Below are positions 44,156-51,381 of a stretch of DNA of 55,230 bases, one piece after another; positions within the stretch are counted from its first letter, which is position 1, and each line of letters starts with the position of its first letter. Made by a program: the position numbers and the translations under genes. Origin of the DNA: a virus; IMG/VR virus record IMGVR_UViG_3300042397_000935, positions 1 through 55,230 of that record, one strand, 5' to 3'. The notes beneath the pieces are model-generated. The model did no database searches, was not told where the DNA came from, and saw nothing but the letters and a program-made list of their open reading frames with translations.

Positions 44156-44589
44156 TAGCACCAAGACTGTTTAGCATCGCCGTAGTATGCACGAGCAAAG
44201 CCGTTCTTGATTAGCAGTTCACGAAGGCTCATGCCATCAAAAAGAATATCTCCAAGAACACGGCCACCAAACTTGTCCCAATCATACAGAACAACCTGAT
44301 GTTTCTTCGTACCAGCAATCAAATCTTTTACAAAGACAGAAGCTTGTTCGCCTCGAGCTTTTTCACTTGCGCACTTAGCACGGAAGCTCTTTTCAGGCGT
44401 ATCGACACCAAAGATTCTAACACCGAGTTCAGGCTTTAGAGGAGCTGGCAGATATGGAGCAGTGATTATGATTGTATCACCATCAACTGCACGTACAATG
44501 GTTGTATCATACGTAACACCTACAGGTGTCTTTTGTGCGATTGCAGGAGTGGATAGCGCCAAGAGCGCTAGAGCAATAAACTTCTTCAT
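44155..44589 (-). CDS. Secreted thermonuclease-like nuclease (SNase fold)
   Basis: 144 residues with an N-terminal signal peptide (MKKFIALALLALSTPAIAQ). The catalytic set of staphylococcal nuclease is kept: VDGDTI (Asp 36/38), VRIFGVDTPE (Arg 58, Asp 63, Glu 66) and KFGGRVLG (Arg 110). It would degrade DNA or RNA in the periplasm or outside. The gene follows the signal-peptide protein at 44599 after 9 nt with its own AAGGAAA ribosome site. A role in removing incoming DNA or scavenging host DNA is inference. Confidence 0.85.
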   Translation of the reverse strand: MKKFIALALLALSTPAIAQKTPVGVTYDTTIVRAVDGDTIIITAPYLPAPLKPELGVRIFGVDTPEKSFRAKCASEKARGEQASVFVKDLIAGTKKHQVVLYDWDKFGGRVLGDILFDGMSLRELLIKNGFARAYYGDAKQSWC

Positions 44590-44598
44590 GTATTTTCC

Positions 44599-44922
44599 TT
44601 AGTTACAACGGGTTTCCCAATAAACGTAGCGTTCGCCTCGACGCCATTCAGTAATCTGTTCGCGAACACAATAACGCTTATCATATCTATACTCGGGTGG
44701 ATAGTAGCGATTGTCATCCTCAGGTTCTTGTTCACGATTTTTTGAACTAAGAACCCCGACTACGACACCGCCGATGATAGCACCACAAAGCCATCCACAA
44801 CCACCTCTGTGTTCTTTGCGCTCTCGCCACTCTTTGCGTTCATGGCGATCACGGTCACGTGCAAGAGATGGTGTAGAGATTAACATACTACCAATAATTA
44901 AAGATGCAAGAAACTTCTTCAT
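44599..44922 (-). CDS. Secreted glycine-zipper protein
   Basis: 107 residues. Signal peptide MKKFLASLIIGSMLISTPSLA, similar in its first residues to the nuclease downstream. A basic stretch (RDRHERKEWRERKEH) precedes a Gly-zipper membrane segment (GCGWLCGAIIGGVVVGVLSS). The C-terminus has charged text and Cys residues (RYCVREQITEWRRGERYVYW). It resembles outer-membrane glycine-zipper proteins. Possible role: envelope change or superinfection exclusion with the nuclease; not shown. Confidence 0.7.
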   Translation of the reverse strand: MKKFLASLIIGSMLISTPSLARDRDRHERKEWRERKEHRGGCGWLCGAIIGGVVVGVLSSKNREQEPEDDNRYYPPEYRYDKRYCVREQITEWRRGERYVYWETRCN

Positions 44923-44923
44923 G

Positions 44924-45109
44924 TTAGAACCTTTCGTCTATATCCGCAAACATGACGCGTTTTCTTGGATCGCCTGAGGTGATACAACGAGTCAGTCTGA
45001 GAGCTTCATTATAATTCTTTGTATGGAATCTTAACGGGAAGATGATCTCTTCATCTTCCCCGGTTTCCAATGCCATTCCTACAAAGTAAGTACCGTTTTC
45101 TTCTACCAT
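44924..45109 (-). CDS. Small hypothetical protein
   Basis: 61 residues: ENGTYFVGMALETGEDEEII, HTKNYNEALRLTRCI. Acidic with mixed beta and helix text, no known motif. Directly upstream of the secreted pair and 4 nt after the membrane protein gene, so part of the same accessory operon. Confidence 0.6.
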   Translation of the reverse strand: MVEENGTYFVGMALETGEDEEIIFPLRFHTKNYNEALRLTRCITSGDPRKRVMFADIDERF

Positions 45110-45113
45110 TCAC

Positions 45114-45356
45114 TTATTTATTATCGGTAGATTCTTCCTTCTTTGCATTCCATTTAAAGTGATTCCGAGCATATACAATCGCAAGAGCGATACTCATCGG
45201 AATCAGGCCCCATGTTTGACTGGCAATAATCCATGTCACCCATAGGACCTGATTAGCAAGACCAACCGCCCACGCACGTGGATGATTGTTACCTGCCAGC
45301 AACGTCATCCAAATAGTAAGGCACGACATTAGCCATGGCAGGTAAGTTACAATCAT
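45114..45356 (-). CDS. Small membrane protein
   Basis: 80 residues with two to three membrane segments (IVTYLPWLMSCLTIWMTLLA, VGLANQVLWVTWIIASQTWG, LIPMSIALAIVYARN) and a charged C-terminus facing the cytoplasm. Overlaps the DUF932 stop by ATGA. Unknown function; could act in lysis timing or envelope change. Confidence 0.65.
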   Translation of the reverse strand: MIVTYLPWLMSCLTIWMTLLAGNNHPRAWAVGLANQVLWVTWIIASQTWGLIPMSIALAIVYARNHFKWNAKKEESTDNK

Positions 45357-46300
45357 GCTGCGTCTGCAAACTCGACTGCAGACTCAAGGGCACGAGTCTT
45401 GAGGCCCTTGTTATAACCGTACCAGGCAGACTGCAAGCGGTTGTCATTTGAACGACCGATAACATGGTCAGTCATGAAGGTCACGGCGTTGAACGCCTGC
45501 CACCATGTACCTTCGGCATACTCTGCACCAGGCTGTTGGTCGATGATGTTGAGAGCGATCTCAGCGTTCTTGCTGATTTCTTTCTTGGCACCGGTGACAG
45601 GGAAGACACGCTTAAAGTAGTCAACAACAGTCTCGTCGTTGTAACGCTTCGAACCGAGGTAAGCAGCCATTTCCTTGTAGGACTGAAGCTTTTCTTTGGC
45701 GATGCCAAGAGTTTCCTTGACAGCATCGCCGTTGAACTCGTTACGGTGTGAAACCTTGACAACCTGACTGGAGTTCTGCGAAAGCGACAGAGTCAGAGTG
45801 TTGTTGCAGACCACACGAATCGGTGTAAAGCGAACGTCGATTGACGAACCGTACTTGTGTGGGTTTGTGAAGAGCAGGTAAGAATCAACTTGGTCACCCT
45901 TGAACAACTCGAACGAGTCCTTGATCTTGGCCAATGCCCAGACAATCTGACCGTCACGGAGCGAACCAGCGGTATGCATCTCCATTTCACCGGCAGCAAC
46001 GAAGTCGTTAAAGAACTCGAAAGCATCTGAGTTCTGATTAGGAACCCAGTCGTTCGTGATCACGTCAAGGACGCGGTTGTCACGGTCACGGACCAGAGCC
46101 GAACGACCAATGTCAGTTTGCTTGCCACCAATATTGGCAAAAGCAGCAATCGGATTTACCTTCCAGTCAAGGTTTGCAGCCTTAAGCATCTGGTCAGGAG
46201 TCAGGTCATTCGAGACCTTCGTGCCAAGACCGTGCCAAGGAAGGTCGCCTGCCCAAGCCATCGAAGCTTGACCGTCAATCATTTCAATCATATGTGCCAT
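45353..46300 (-). CDS. DUF932 phage/plasmid-type protein
   Basis: 315 residues. WAGDLPWHGLGTKV near the N-terminus, then VRFTPIRVVCNNTLTLSLS and ENTWWQAF-like text are the DUF932/TIGR03299 signature. The family is common on phages and plasmids; its biochemical role is not established. ATG 46300 follows an AAGGAAA site. It is the second gene of a unit driven by the promoter at 46517-46546. Confidence 0.85.
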   Translation of the reverse strand: MAHMIEMIDGQASMAWAGDLPWHGLGTKVSNDLTPDQMLKAANLDWKVNPIAAFANIGGKQTDIGRSALVRDRDNRVLDVITNDWVPNQNSDAFEFFNDFVAAGEMEMHTAGSLRDGQIVWALAKIKDSFELFKGDQVDSYLLFTNPHKYGSSIDVRFTPIRVVCNNTLTLSLSQNSSQVVKVSHRNEFNGDAVKETLGIAKEKLQSYKEMAAYLGSKRYNDETVVDYFKRVFPVTGAKKEISKNAEIALNIIDQQPGAEYAEGTWWQAFNAVTFMTDHVIGRSNDNRLQSAWYGYNKGLKTRALESAVEFADAA

Positions 46301-46327
46301 AATATATTTCCTTCAGTTCAAATTAGA

Positions 46328-46492
46328 TTAGATAGACAAAGCTGTACGTTGATACTTGATTTCACGCATAAACTGATTAGTAGTTGCTTCGCTAAAATCA
46401 AAACCGTTGCATTCCATTTCGTCTTGGATACGAAGTGCATCGTCAAGGCTGATTTCAAGAATCTTAGCAATCTCACGTGTGTAAATGTTCAT
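46328..46492 (-). CDS. 54-residue protein upstream of DUF932
   Basis: MNIYTREIAKILEISLDDAL then RIQDEMECNGFDFSEATTNQ; the N-terminus resembles a helix-turn-helix. Strong AAGGAG ribosome site and a promoter just upstream support it as a real gene. It ends 28 nt before DUF932, so the two are probably co-expressed, perhaps as a small regulator. Confidence 0.75.
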   Translation of the reverse strand: MNIYTREIAKILEISLDDALRIQDEMECNGFDFSEATTNQFMREIKYQRTALSI

Positions 46493-46516
46493 AACAATCT
46501 CCTTAGCTTATTATTC

Positions 46517-46546
46517 ATACTACCAAAGTTTTGATAATTTGTACAC
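46517..46546 (-). promoter_or_regulatory. Promoter GTGTACA-N17-TAGTAT
   Basis: Drives the 54-residue gene, DUF932 and the genes after it. Confidence 0.7.
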
Positions 46547-46560
46547 AACTATTTTCGAAA

Positions 46561-46713
46561 TTATGCATTATTTTCAGCGGATATCAAATTAATTGAACCA
46601 GCAACAAACACAGCCAGGCCGAAAAGGCCTTGAAGTACAAACTGTAACCAGCCAGCAGACTCAGGAATAATAGCCACTGTAATCAGGCCAACAAACATCA
46701 TAACATAGTTCAT
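46561..46713 (-). CDS. 50-residue membrane protein
   Basis: MNYVMMFVGLITVAIIPESA then GWLQFVLQGLFGLAVFVAGS. Two hydrophobic helices and a short polar tail. The start at 46713 has a GGAG site provided by the preceding gene's end. No further identity; lies in a two-gene cassette with its own promoter. Confidence 0.65.
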   Translation of the reverse strand: MNYVMMFVGLITVAIIPESAGWLQFVLQGLFGLAVFVAGSINLISAENNA

Positions 46714-46714
46714 A

Positions 46715-46816
46715 TTATATCTCCAACATACGTTCATAAGCATTACGGGCGGCTTGCTCATCAAGCCATTCTTCATAACCTTCCCAAAAGGTCTCATCAA
46801 GTTCAAAAATTTCCAT
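46715..46816 (-). CDS. 33-residue acidic peptide
   Basis: MEIFELDETFWEGYEEWLDE then QAARNAYERMLEI. GGAG ribosome site 7 nt upstream, promoter 25 nt upstream, and one nt before the next start. Small, acidic and helical; could act by binding a host protein, but that is inference. Confidence 0.65.
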   Translation of the reverse strand: MEIFELDETFWEGYEEWLDEQAARNAYERMLEI

Positions 46817-46840
46817 GACAATCTCCATTCGTTATTATTC

Positions 46841-46870
46841 ACAGTACGATGTTTTCGAAATAATGTACAC
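46841..46870 (-). promoter_or_regulatory. Promoter GTGTACA-N17-TACTGT
   Basis: Serves the 33- and 50-residue genes. The -10 is weaker than in the other copies. Confidence 0.6.
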
Positions 46871-46892
46871 AGTTATTTTCAAAATTATGCAA

Positions 46893-47069
46893 TTATTTTT
46901 TCATTCGTGGAGGAGGTAGTTTCTCTACGTAGGCAAAGGAAACATCAAAGAAGAACTCGATATGGGCAAGACAATATTCTCGCAGTTCCTCTGGACTCAC
47001 ACCAGTCTTCTTGATGTAATTCATGTGAGCAGCTTCGTGCACATCATGAGGGAAGTACCAATCGTTCAT
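46893..47069 (-). CDS. 58-residue protein
   Basis: MNDWYFPHDVHEAAHMNYIK then KTGVSPEELREYCLAHIEFF. His-rich N-terminus (VHEAAH) and a helical core. ATG overlaps the stop of the 22-residue frame by ATGA. Not recognised. Confidence 0.65.
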   Translation of the reverse strand: MNDWYFPHDVHEAAHMNYIKKTGVSPEELREYCLAHIEFFFDVSFAYVEKLPPPRMKK

Positions 47070-47134
47070 TGATTCCAGTCCTTATCATCTTTAAACAAAC
47101 GGTTAATAATTCGGTTAATAATACAACGAATCAT
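47066..47134 (-). CDS. 22-residue peptide coupled to the next gene
   Basis: MIRCIINRIINRLFKDDKDW-NQ, basic and hydrophobic, behind an AAAGGAAAG site. Ends in an ATGA overlap with the 58-residue gene, so it may be a leader peptide for coupling or an amphipathic peptide of its own. Confidence 0.5.
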   Translation of the reverse strand: MIRCIINRIINRLFKDDKDWNQ

Positions 47135-47149
47135 TTGCTTTCCTTTGAA

Positions 47150-47332
47150 TTAAAACGTTATATCAGTTTTAAAGTCCATATCGATACGACGGGTTGCTTT
47201 GACACGGTGCCAGTTAGCATCAAACTTGGCAGATTTAAGGCTGCGATACGTACCCCATACAGATCCGTCATCCTTTGCAATGACCCAGGTTGTCATGCGG
47301 GAGTAACGTAGTTTGTATCTAAAGATATTCAT
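47150..47332 (-). CDS. 60-residue basic protein
   Basis: MNIFRYKLRYSRMTTWVIAK then DDGSVWGTYRSLKSAKFDAN. Start at 47332, or at ATG 47296 (MTTWVIAKDDG). Rich in Arg, Lys and aromatic residues. First gene after the promoter at 47369-47397. Not recognised. Confidence 0.6.
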   Translation of the reverse strand: MNIFRYKLRYSRMTTWVIAKDDGSVWGTYRSLKSAKFDANWHRVKATRRIDMDFKTDITF

Positions 47333-47368
47333 TGTTGTATTATAATCCTATTCACTATTGGTATTACC

Positions 47369-47397
47369 ATTATACACTATTTTGAATTAATGTACAC
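47369..47397 (-). promoter_or_regulatory. Promoter GTGTACA-N16-TATAAT
   Basis: Perfect -10; the spacing is 16 rather than 17 nt. Fires toward the 60-, 22- and 58-residue genes. Confidence 0.7.
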
Positions 47398-47581
47398 AGT
47401 TTTTTTCAATCCATTCATCACGGAAGTCTTCGTAAAGAAATCCAGCTTCAGCAGCTTCGATAACGTCATCGCCGTTACAGATAGGCCAATCCATATTTGT
47501 ATTTTCCATGATATACTCCATATACTTTTCGTACATGTCATCGTGGGTTTCAAAGAGTTCGTCAAATTGGTCATTAGTCAT
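47387..47581 (-). CDS. 64-residue acidic protein
   Basis: MTNDQFDELFETHDDMYEKY then MEYIMENTNMDWPICNGDD. Strongly acidic with an AGGAAA ribosome site. The stop reaches into the next promoter region. Could be a DNA mimic or inhibitor, but only charge suggests this. Confidence 0.65.
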   Translation of the reverse strand: MTNDQFDELFETHDDMYEKYMEYIMENTNMDWPICNGDDVIEAAEAGFLYEDFRDEWIEKNCVH

Positions 47582-47601
47582 AATATATTTCCTATTTTTT
47601 A

Positions 47602-47787
47602 TTAAAGGTAGTTTTCGGTTTTAAATTGGTCGAGGGTTTCGGGAGTGGTGAAGGTGATGGTAATTTCGGGATTTCCGGATGGGGTATCGGAGTTATAGTT
47701 AATGTTGGTAATGTGTGGATAGTAAGGTACGAGTGTTTCGAAAATGTTGTGGTTATAATCGAAATCGAAGGTGATGGTGTTAGTCAA
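47602..47787 (-). CDS. 61-residue protein with TTG start
   Basis: TTG 47787 sits 7 nt after AGGAG and about 27 nt after the promoter's -10. The longer frame upstream has no ribosome site and crosses a terminator. Sequence: TNTITFDFDYNHNIFETLVP, NPEITITFTTPETLDQF. Beta-rich and unknown. Confidence 0.6.
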   Translation of the reverse strand: MTNTITFDFDYNHNIFETLVPYYPHITNINYNSDTPSGNPEITITFTTPETLDQFKTENYL

Positions 47788-47813
47788 TGTTTTTCTCCTT
47801 AGCTTATTATCCC

Positions 47814-47842
47814 AGTATACTTTGTTTTTAAAATAATGTACA
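47814..47842 (-). promoter_or_regulatory. Promoter ATGTACA-N17-TATACT
   Basis: Placed right behind the terminator of the exonuclease operon, so a new transcript starts where the old one ends. Confidence 0.65.
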
Positions 47843-47852
47843 TCAAAAAGTG

Positions 47853-47880
47853 AAAAAAAATGCGACCGAAGCCGCATTTT
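47853..47880 (-). terminator. UUCG-loop terminator of the exonuclease/PhoH operon
   Basis: 10-bp stem AAAATGCGGC / GTCGCATTTT with a TTCG loop and eight T residues on the minus strand, starting 1 nt after the exonuclease stop. Confidence 0.9.
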
Positions 47881-47881
47881 C

Positions 47882-48565
47882 TTATTGGTCATGATAGGCT
47901 CGACAAAGAGCCGCTGCTTTCCCAAGGTACTCTCGAGGCTTGACGATAAAGACCTGAGGATGTGTTTCCTCCTCAACGGCTATAATGACGACACACTGTT
48001 TGGCCATCATGCCAGTCATCTCCCATAACATGTACGAGTAGAGAACCGTCTGTAGGAAGTAGGATTCAATCCATTCCCTCATCTTGTTCTTAGACGATGT
48101 CTTGTAGTCAATGATCGATAGTACACCATCATACAATGCAATCAAGTCACAAGATCCAGCAATCTTAAGTTCATCGGATACCAGTGTCAACTCACATCCT
48201 ACGATGTCATCAACATGTTCATCTAAGACCTTCTTGATCTGATTGAACATGTAAGCATTGAAAGGCATACTAAGGTCCACATCCTCACCACGAACATAGC
48301 TTTCGCACATGTTGTGGACGTTAGTACCTCGTGTAGCAGCCAACCGACTAACTCGATCAGCTTCTTCATCACCTACCCGTGCACGCCACTCATCAAGACC
48401 GGACTTATCCAGCATCTTGCCGAGGACAGTCGTGACTGACGGATAGCTTCCATTAGGAGTTACATAGTGACGGATACCGTTGATCTCCTCCCGTGGGAAG
48501 TGATCGAATTCATCCTGATACCAAGTGAATTCTTTAGGGTTGGAGACCGAGTTTTTGACGAGCAA
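47882..48565 (-). CDS. PD-(D/E)XK exonuclease (RecB/Cas4-like)
   Basis: 227 residues. RGTNVHNMCESYVRG and the core GSCDLIALYDGVLSIIDYKT (Asp 140, Asp 153, Lys 155) are the PD-(D/E)XK signature of phage and mitochondrial-type exonucleases. Found next to PhoH in T4-like cyanophage-type genomes. I start at TTG 48565 behind AAGGAATATATAA; the 5' end overlaps PhoH by 32 nt in another frame. Probably acts in recombination or DNA turnover. Confidence 0.85.
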   Translation of the reverse strand: MLVKNSVSNPKEFTWYQDEFDHFPREEINGIRHYVTPNGSYPSVTTVLGKMLDKSGLDEWRARVGDEEADRVSRLAATRGTNVHNMCESYVRGEDVDLSMPFNAYMFNQIKKVLDEHVDDIVGCELTLVSDELKIAGSCDLIALYDGVLSIIDYKTSSKNKMREWIESYFLQTVLYSYMLWEMTGMMAKQCVVIIAVEEETHPQVFIVKPREYLGKAAALCRAYHDQ

Positions 48566-49286
48566 TTATATATTCCTTCACTAGCTTCGAACGAACAATA
48601 TCCTGTTCGAGGAAGTCAACATGTACAAAATCATTCAACCGGCCTAAGACTCTCATGAAGTCTTTCAGCCCGTTGCGTTCTTGGTCCTTCGTAAGATCTG
48701 ACTGGCGGAAGTCACCACAGAATAATACTCTACAACCTTTACCAATACGTGTAATAACCGAATCGAGTTCGTGGAAGGTCATGTTGTTGACCTCATCCAC
48801 AATCACATAACAGTTATTCATGGTGATGCCACGAATAAACGACGTCGAGATAAACTCAATCGCATTCTTCTGTTTGAGGATCTCATACGCATCAGACCGA
48901 TCAAACAGTTCGGTACAGATAGCATAATAAGGTGCCTCGTAGACCTTCATCTTTTCTTTCTGGTTGCCCGGAAGGAAGCCCATATCACGTGTTGGTACTA
49001 CCGATCTTACTACATAAATCTTATTTTGTACACCTCTATTTGACATCAAAGCCTCAATAGATTTATACAATGCAAGGAATGTTTTGCCGGTACCAGCCAT
49101 ACCATGCAACATCAAATGTTTCCCATCATCAAACGCATCAAAGGCAATTTGTTGATTTTCAGTAAGTGGATTAACATTCTTTAGATTAAAGTTTTGAGTC
49201 TTGAATGTTAGTCCATCTTGGATATCACCATTCTGTCTGGCGATTCTTTTTTCTCTTTTTGTTAAACGAGGCTGGCTGTGTTCCAC
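48534..49286 (-). CDS. phoH: PhoH-like P-loop ATPase
   Basis: 250 residues. Walker A GMAGTGKT at 62-69, Walker B VIVDEVNNM about 160, and FCGDFRQSDL match PhoH. GTG 49286 follows AAGGGATAACTT. PhoH is very common in marine and related T4-like phages; its role (RNA-related ATPase or phosphate stress) is unsettled. Confidence 0.92.
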   Translation of the reverse strand: MEHSQPRLTKREKRIARQNGDIQDGLTFKTQNFNLKNVNPLTENQQIAFDAFDDGKHLMLHGMAGTGKTFLALYKSIEALMSNRGVQNKIYVVRSVVPTRDMGFLPGNQKEKMKVYEAPYYAICTELFDRSDAYEILKQKNAIEFISTSFIRGITMNNCYVIVDEVNNMTFHELDSVITRIGKGCRVLFCGDFRQSDLTKDQERNGLKDFMRVLGRLNDFVHVDFLEQDIVRSKLVKEYIIARQKLGLQP

Positions 49287-49289
49287 AAG

Positions 49290-49583
49290 TTATCCCTTGC
49301 TTTTATGTTTATTGACGATCTCACGAGTTTTAGATGCCTTGACACCTTTATCGCCGTGAGTCTGCGCGAGTGGAGAGTGAGGGTTTGCCTGAGCGATCCT
49401 GCTTAGTACATCACCAAACCCACTATCCGTCTTTACTCGATCACCAGAATTGCCGATGATCGAAATAGAATAGACCGGATTGATAGTAGGATTCTCAGCC
49501 AAGTATGTCTTATACTCATCATAAGACATCACGTCTTCCCACTTCTCACCGGTCTCTGTATCTACAAACTCGTATAATGGCAT
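49290..49583 (-). CDS. FmdB-like small protein without zinc ribbon
   Basis: 97 residues. MPLYEFVDTETGEKWEDVMS resembles the N-terminus of FmdB-type proteins, but the Cys pairs of the zinc ribbon are missing. The C-terminus is basic (KASKTREIVNKHKSKG). TAATG overlap with the 53-residue gene. Commonly seen near PhoH in T4-like phages. Confidence 0.7.
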   Translation of the reverse strand: MPLYEFVDTETGEKWEDVMSYDEYKTYLAENPTINPVYSISIIGNSGDRVKTDSGFGDVLSRIAQANPHSPLAQTHGDKGVKASKTREIVNKHKSKG

Positions 49584-49744
49584 TAATACTCTTCTTCTAG
49601 TTGAAGCAATGCCTCAGCATTCTTAGATCTAAGAGCTGAAACCAGTTTCTTTTGTTGAAGACGTGTGCGATGTTCTTCATACATTGGTCGGCTCTCGACC
49701 TCATCACTAATATACTTATTATTACGTTTAGTCGACTTGCTCAT
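49583..49744 (-). CDS. 53-residue basic protein
   Basis: MSKSTKRNNKYISDEVESRP then MYEEHRTRLQQKKLVSALRS. Its ATG overlaps the upstream stop (ATGA) and its stop overlaps the next ATG (TAATG), so it is a coupled gene of the rnh-PhoH operon. Function unknown. Confidence 0.7.
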   Translation of the reverse strand: MSKSTKRNNKYISDEVESRPMYEEHRTRLQQKKLVSALRSKNAEALLQLEEEY

Positions 49745-50154
49745 ACTGGGATCAGTCCTGGGAATGCAAGGTTGATAGTATCAACATCCAGATCGGTAAC
49801 CTTTCTGTCTTTGACAGCAATAAGGAGTTGTGCGTCCTTAGGATACAAGGATTCAAGCAGACCGATAAACAACATCTCACGCTTGACCTTACCAAGCTCG
49901 GGGTTATTGCCGAGAAGATACATAGGCAACGTTCGGGCTTCCTGGTACAATCGACCTTCTTGGTCTAGATATGAAGTAGGCTTGTACGGAGGTGCACCTT
50001 CTGGGAGTTCCCATTTGACACCAGGATAAAATGCCAGTTCCAAGATATAACGAAGCGTCTCGCTGTCGTGATCACGCAGGTACTGTGCCTTTTTCTCTTG
50101 TGTCTTGAGTTTGCCGGCTTTCTCGATGATTTGTGAAATAGCTAATGTTACCAT
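49741..50154 (-). CDS. Conserved T4-like protein (DUF6433 type)
   Basis: 137 residues: LRYILELAFYPGVKWELPEG, APPYKPTSYLDQEGRLYQEA, FIGLLESLYPKDAQLLIAVK. It matches my memory of a widespread T4-like protein family (DUF6433); function unknown. Follows rnh after one base and is coupled to the next gene by ATGA. Confidence 0.65.
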   Translation of the reverse strand: MVTLAISQIIEKAGKLKTQEKKAQYLRDHDSETLRYILELAFYPGVKWELPEGAPPYKPTSYLDQEGRLYQEARTLPMYLLGNNPELGKVKREMLFIGLLESLYPKDAQLLIAVKDRKVTDLDVDTINLAFPGLIPV

Positions 50155-50155
50155 A

Positions 50156-51007
50156 TTAAAACTCGTTAATGCTTTCGATTAAGTTCTTCAACTTCTTCTC
50201 AATGAAATAGTTGAACAGGTTTTTGCGATCCTTGCCGGCCTGCGCTTCATACTCTACTATGATATCGTCTTGGATATTCTGAGGAATGAATGTGAGGTCT
50301 ACAAGTTGTTGATTGCGACGATAGCCACGTAGCATACGTTCGTCACAAAATTCTTCTGGTTTTTGATTTACCCATACGTCCAGTTTCTTGGTGGCTACAG
50401 GTTTCTGACGTTCACCTACAACCAGACAGTTGTCTGATGACAGGAAGTTAGGGATACCGTCACCGATATCACCACGCATAATGTGTTCCTTGATGAACCG
50501 ATCAGGATCGTTGGTGGTACGGAACTTCTTCTGTACAGGGTCGAACTGCTTGACGTTGTTGTAACGTTGAAGCTGGACAAAGTCCTTGTCGCCCGAGAGT
50601 ACCAGGATCTTCTCGCTTGTGTCACCATACTTCATGACGAGTGCACCGATGATGTCATCTGCCTCTGCGCCATCAACCTGTACAACACGGTAAGGGAAGA
50701 ATGCCTTGAGTTCGTCACGGATCTTGTGCAGTGCATCAAAGATCTGAGTCCAGTTAAGCTCAGACTTCTCACGAGACTTCTTGCGGTTTGCTTTGTAGTA
50801 TGGGAAGATGTCACGGCGCCAGAACTTACGGTCATCACATGCGATGATCATCTCACCATACTCGTCCTTGAACTTCATGTTATAGGAACGGATAGAGTTA
50901 AGGATCATGTGCCGAAGAAGATCTTCTTCGACTTCGGTGTTGGTATGATTACCAAGCTGCATCATTAAATTAGAAATCATTACTTGTGAAAGGTCAACAA
51001 TTATCAT
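50156..51007 (-). CDS. rnh: RNase H / 5'-3' exonuclease (FEN family)
   Basis: 283 residues, T4 rnh (305). N-terminal IIVDLSQVMISN supplies the first acidic metal ligand. DDRKFWRRDIFPYYKANRKK, VQVDGAEADDIIGALVMKYG, LVLSGDKDFVQL and GDIGDGIPNFLS are the FEN/exonuclease metal and helix-hairpin motifs. Removes RNA primers during lagging-strand replication. No strong ribosome site; a short gap follows the gene at 51025. Confidence 0.92.
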   Translation of the reverse strand: MIIVDLSQVMISNLMMQLGNHTNTEVEEDLLRHMILNSIRSYNMKFKDEYGEMIIACDDRKFWRRDIFPYYKANRKKSREKSELNWTQIFDALHKIRDELKAFFPYRVVQVDGAEADDIIGALVMKYGDTSEKILVLSGDKDFVQLQRYNNVKQFDPVQKKFRTTNDPDRFIKEHIMRGDIGDGIPNFLSSDNCLVVGERQKPVATKKLDVWVNQKPEEFCDERMLRGYRRNQQLVDLTFIPQNIQDDIIVEYEAQAGKDRKNLFNYFIEKKLKNLIESINEF

Positions 51008-51024
51008 ATCAAATTAAAGAGTAT

Positions 51025-51381
51025 TCACTCTTCCTCCATGTCAGACGGTATTGTATACTTATAAGATACCGTTTCATCGTCATTATAATTAAACTCAAAA
51101 ACACTCTCAACCATCTCGTGGAAAGGATGTTCTATATTCATGTATTTATATAGCAGTGACTTAGTTGATTCTACTATCATCGAAACATCTTTGATGTATT
51201 CATGCTGATCTACATCAATTCCATTGGCCATGAACAAACCAATTAGCTGTGGAATCATACTAGATGCAACTTCATCAGCATGTTCGTGCCGCATGCGCTC
51301 CATGTCAGCTATCATATCGTCGAGCGACTGCGGCGGCGTATTCATCTTTTCTTTAGGAAACCGGATTACGTTGTCTGTCAC
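51025..51381 (-). CDS. Conserved hypothetical protein upstream of rnh
   Basis: 118 residues, GTG 51381 overlapping the previous stop (GTGA). SLDDMIADMERMRHEHADEV and SMIVESTKSLLYKYMNIEHP are helical and acidic. Found near rnh in T4-like phages; no function known to me. Confidence 0.65.
   Translation of the reverse strand: MTDNVIRFPKEKMNTPPQSLDDMIADMERMRHEHADEVASSMIPQLIGLFMANGIDVDQHEYIKDVSMIVESTKSLLYKYMNIEHPFHEMVESVFEFNYNDDETVSYKYTIPSDMEEE

Noticed and set aside
47377-47574. Second frame over the 64-residue gene
   Set aside because: No ribosome site, low-quality composition, and it overlaps the supported gene completely.
47788-47976. Upstream extension of the 61-residue protein to ATG 47976
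   Set aside because: It would read through the terminator and promoter and overlap the exonuclease gene.
51143-51150. TATAAATA on the minus strand inside the 118-residue gene
   Set aside because: It falls in frame on Leu-Tyr-Lys-Tyr codons, far from any start, so it is probably chance.
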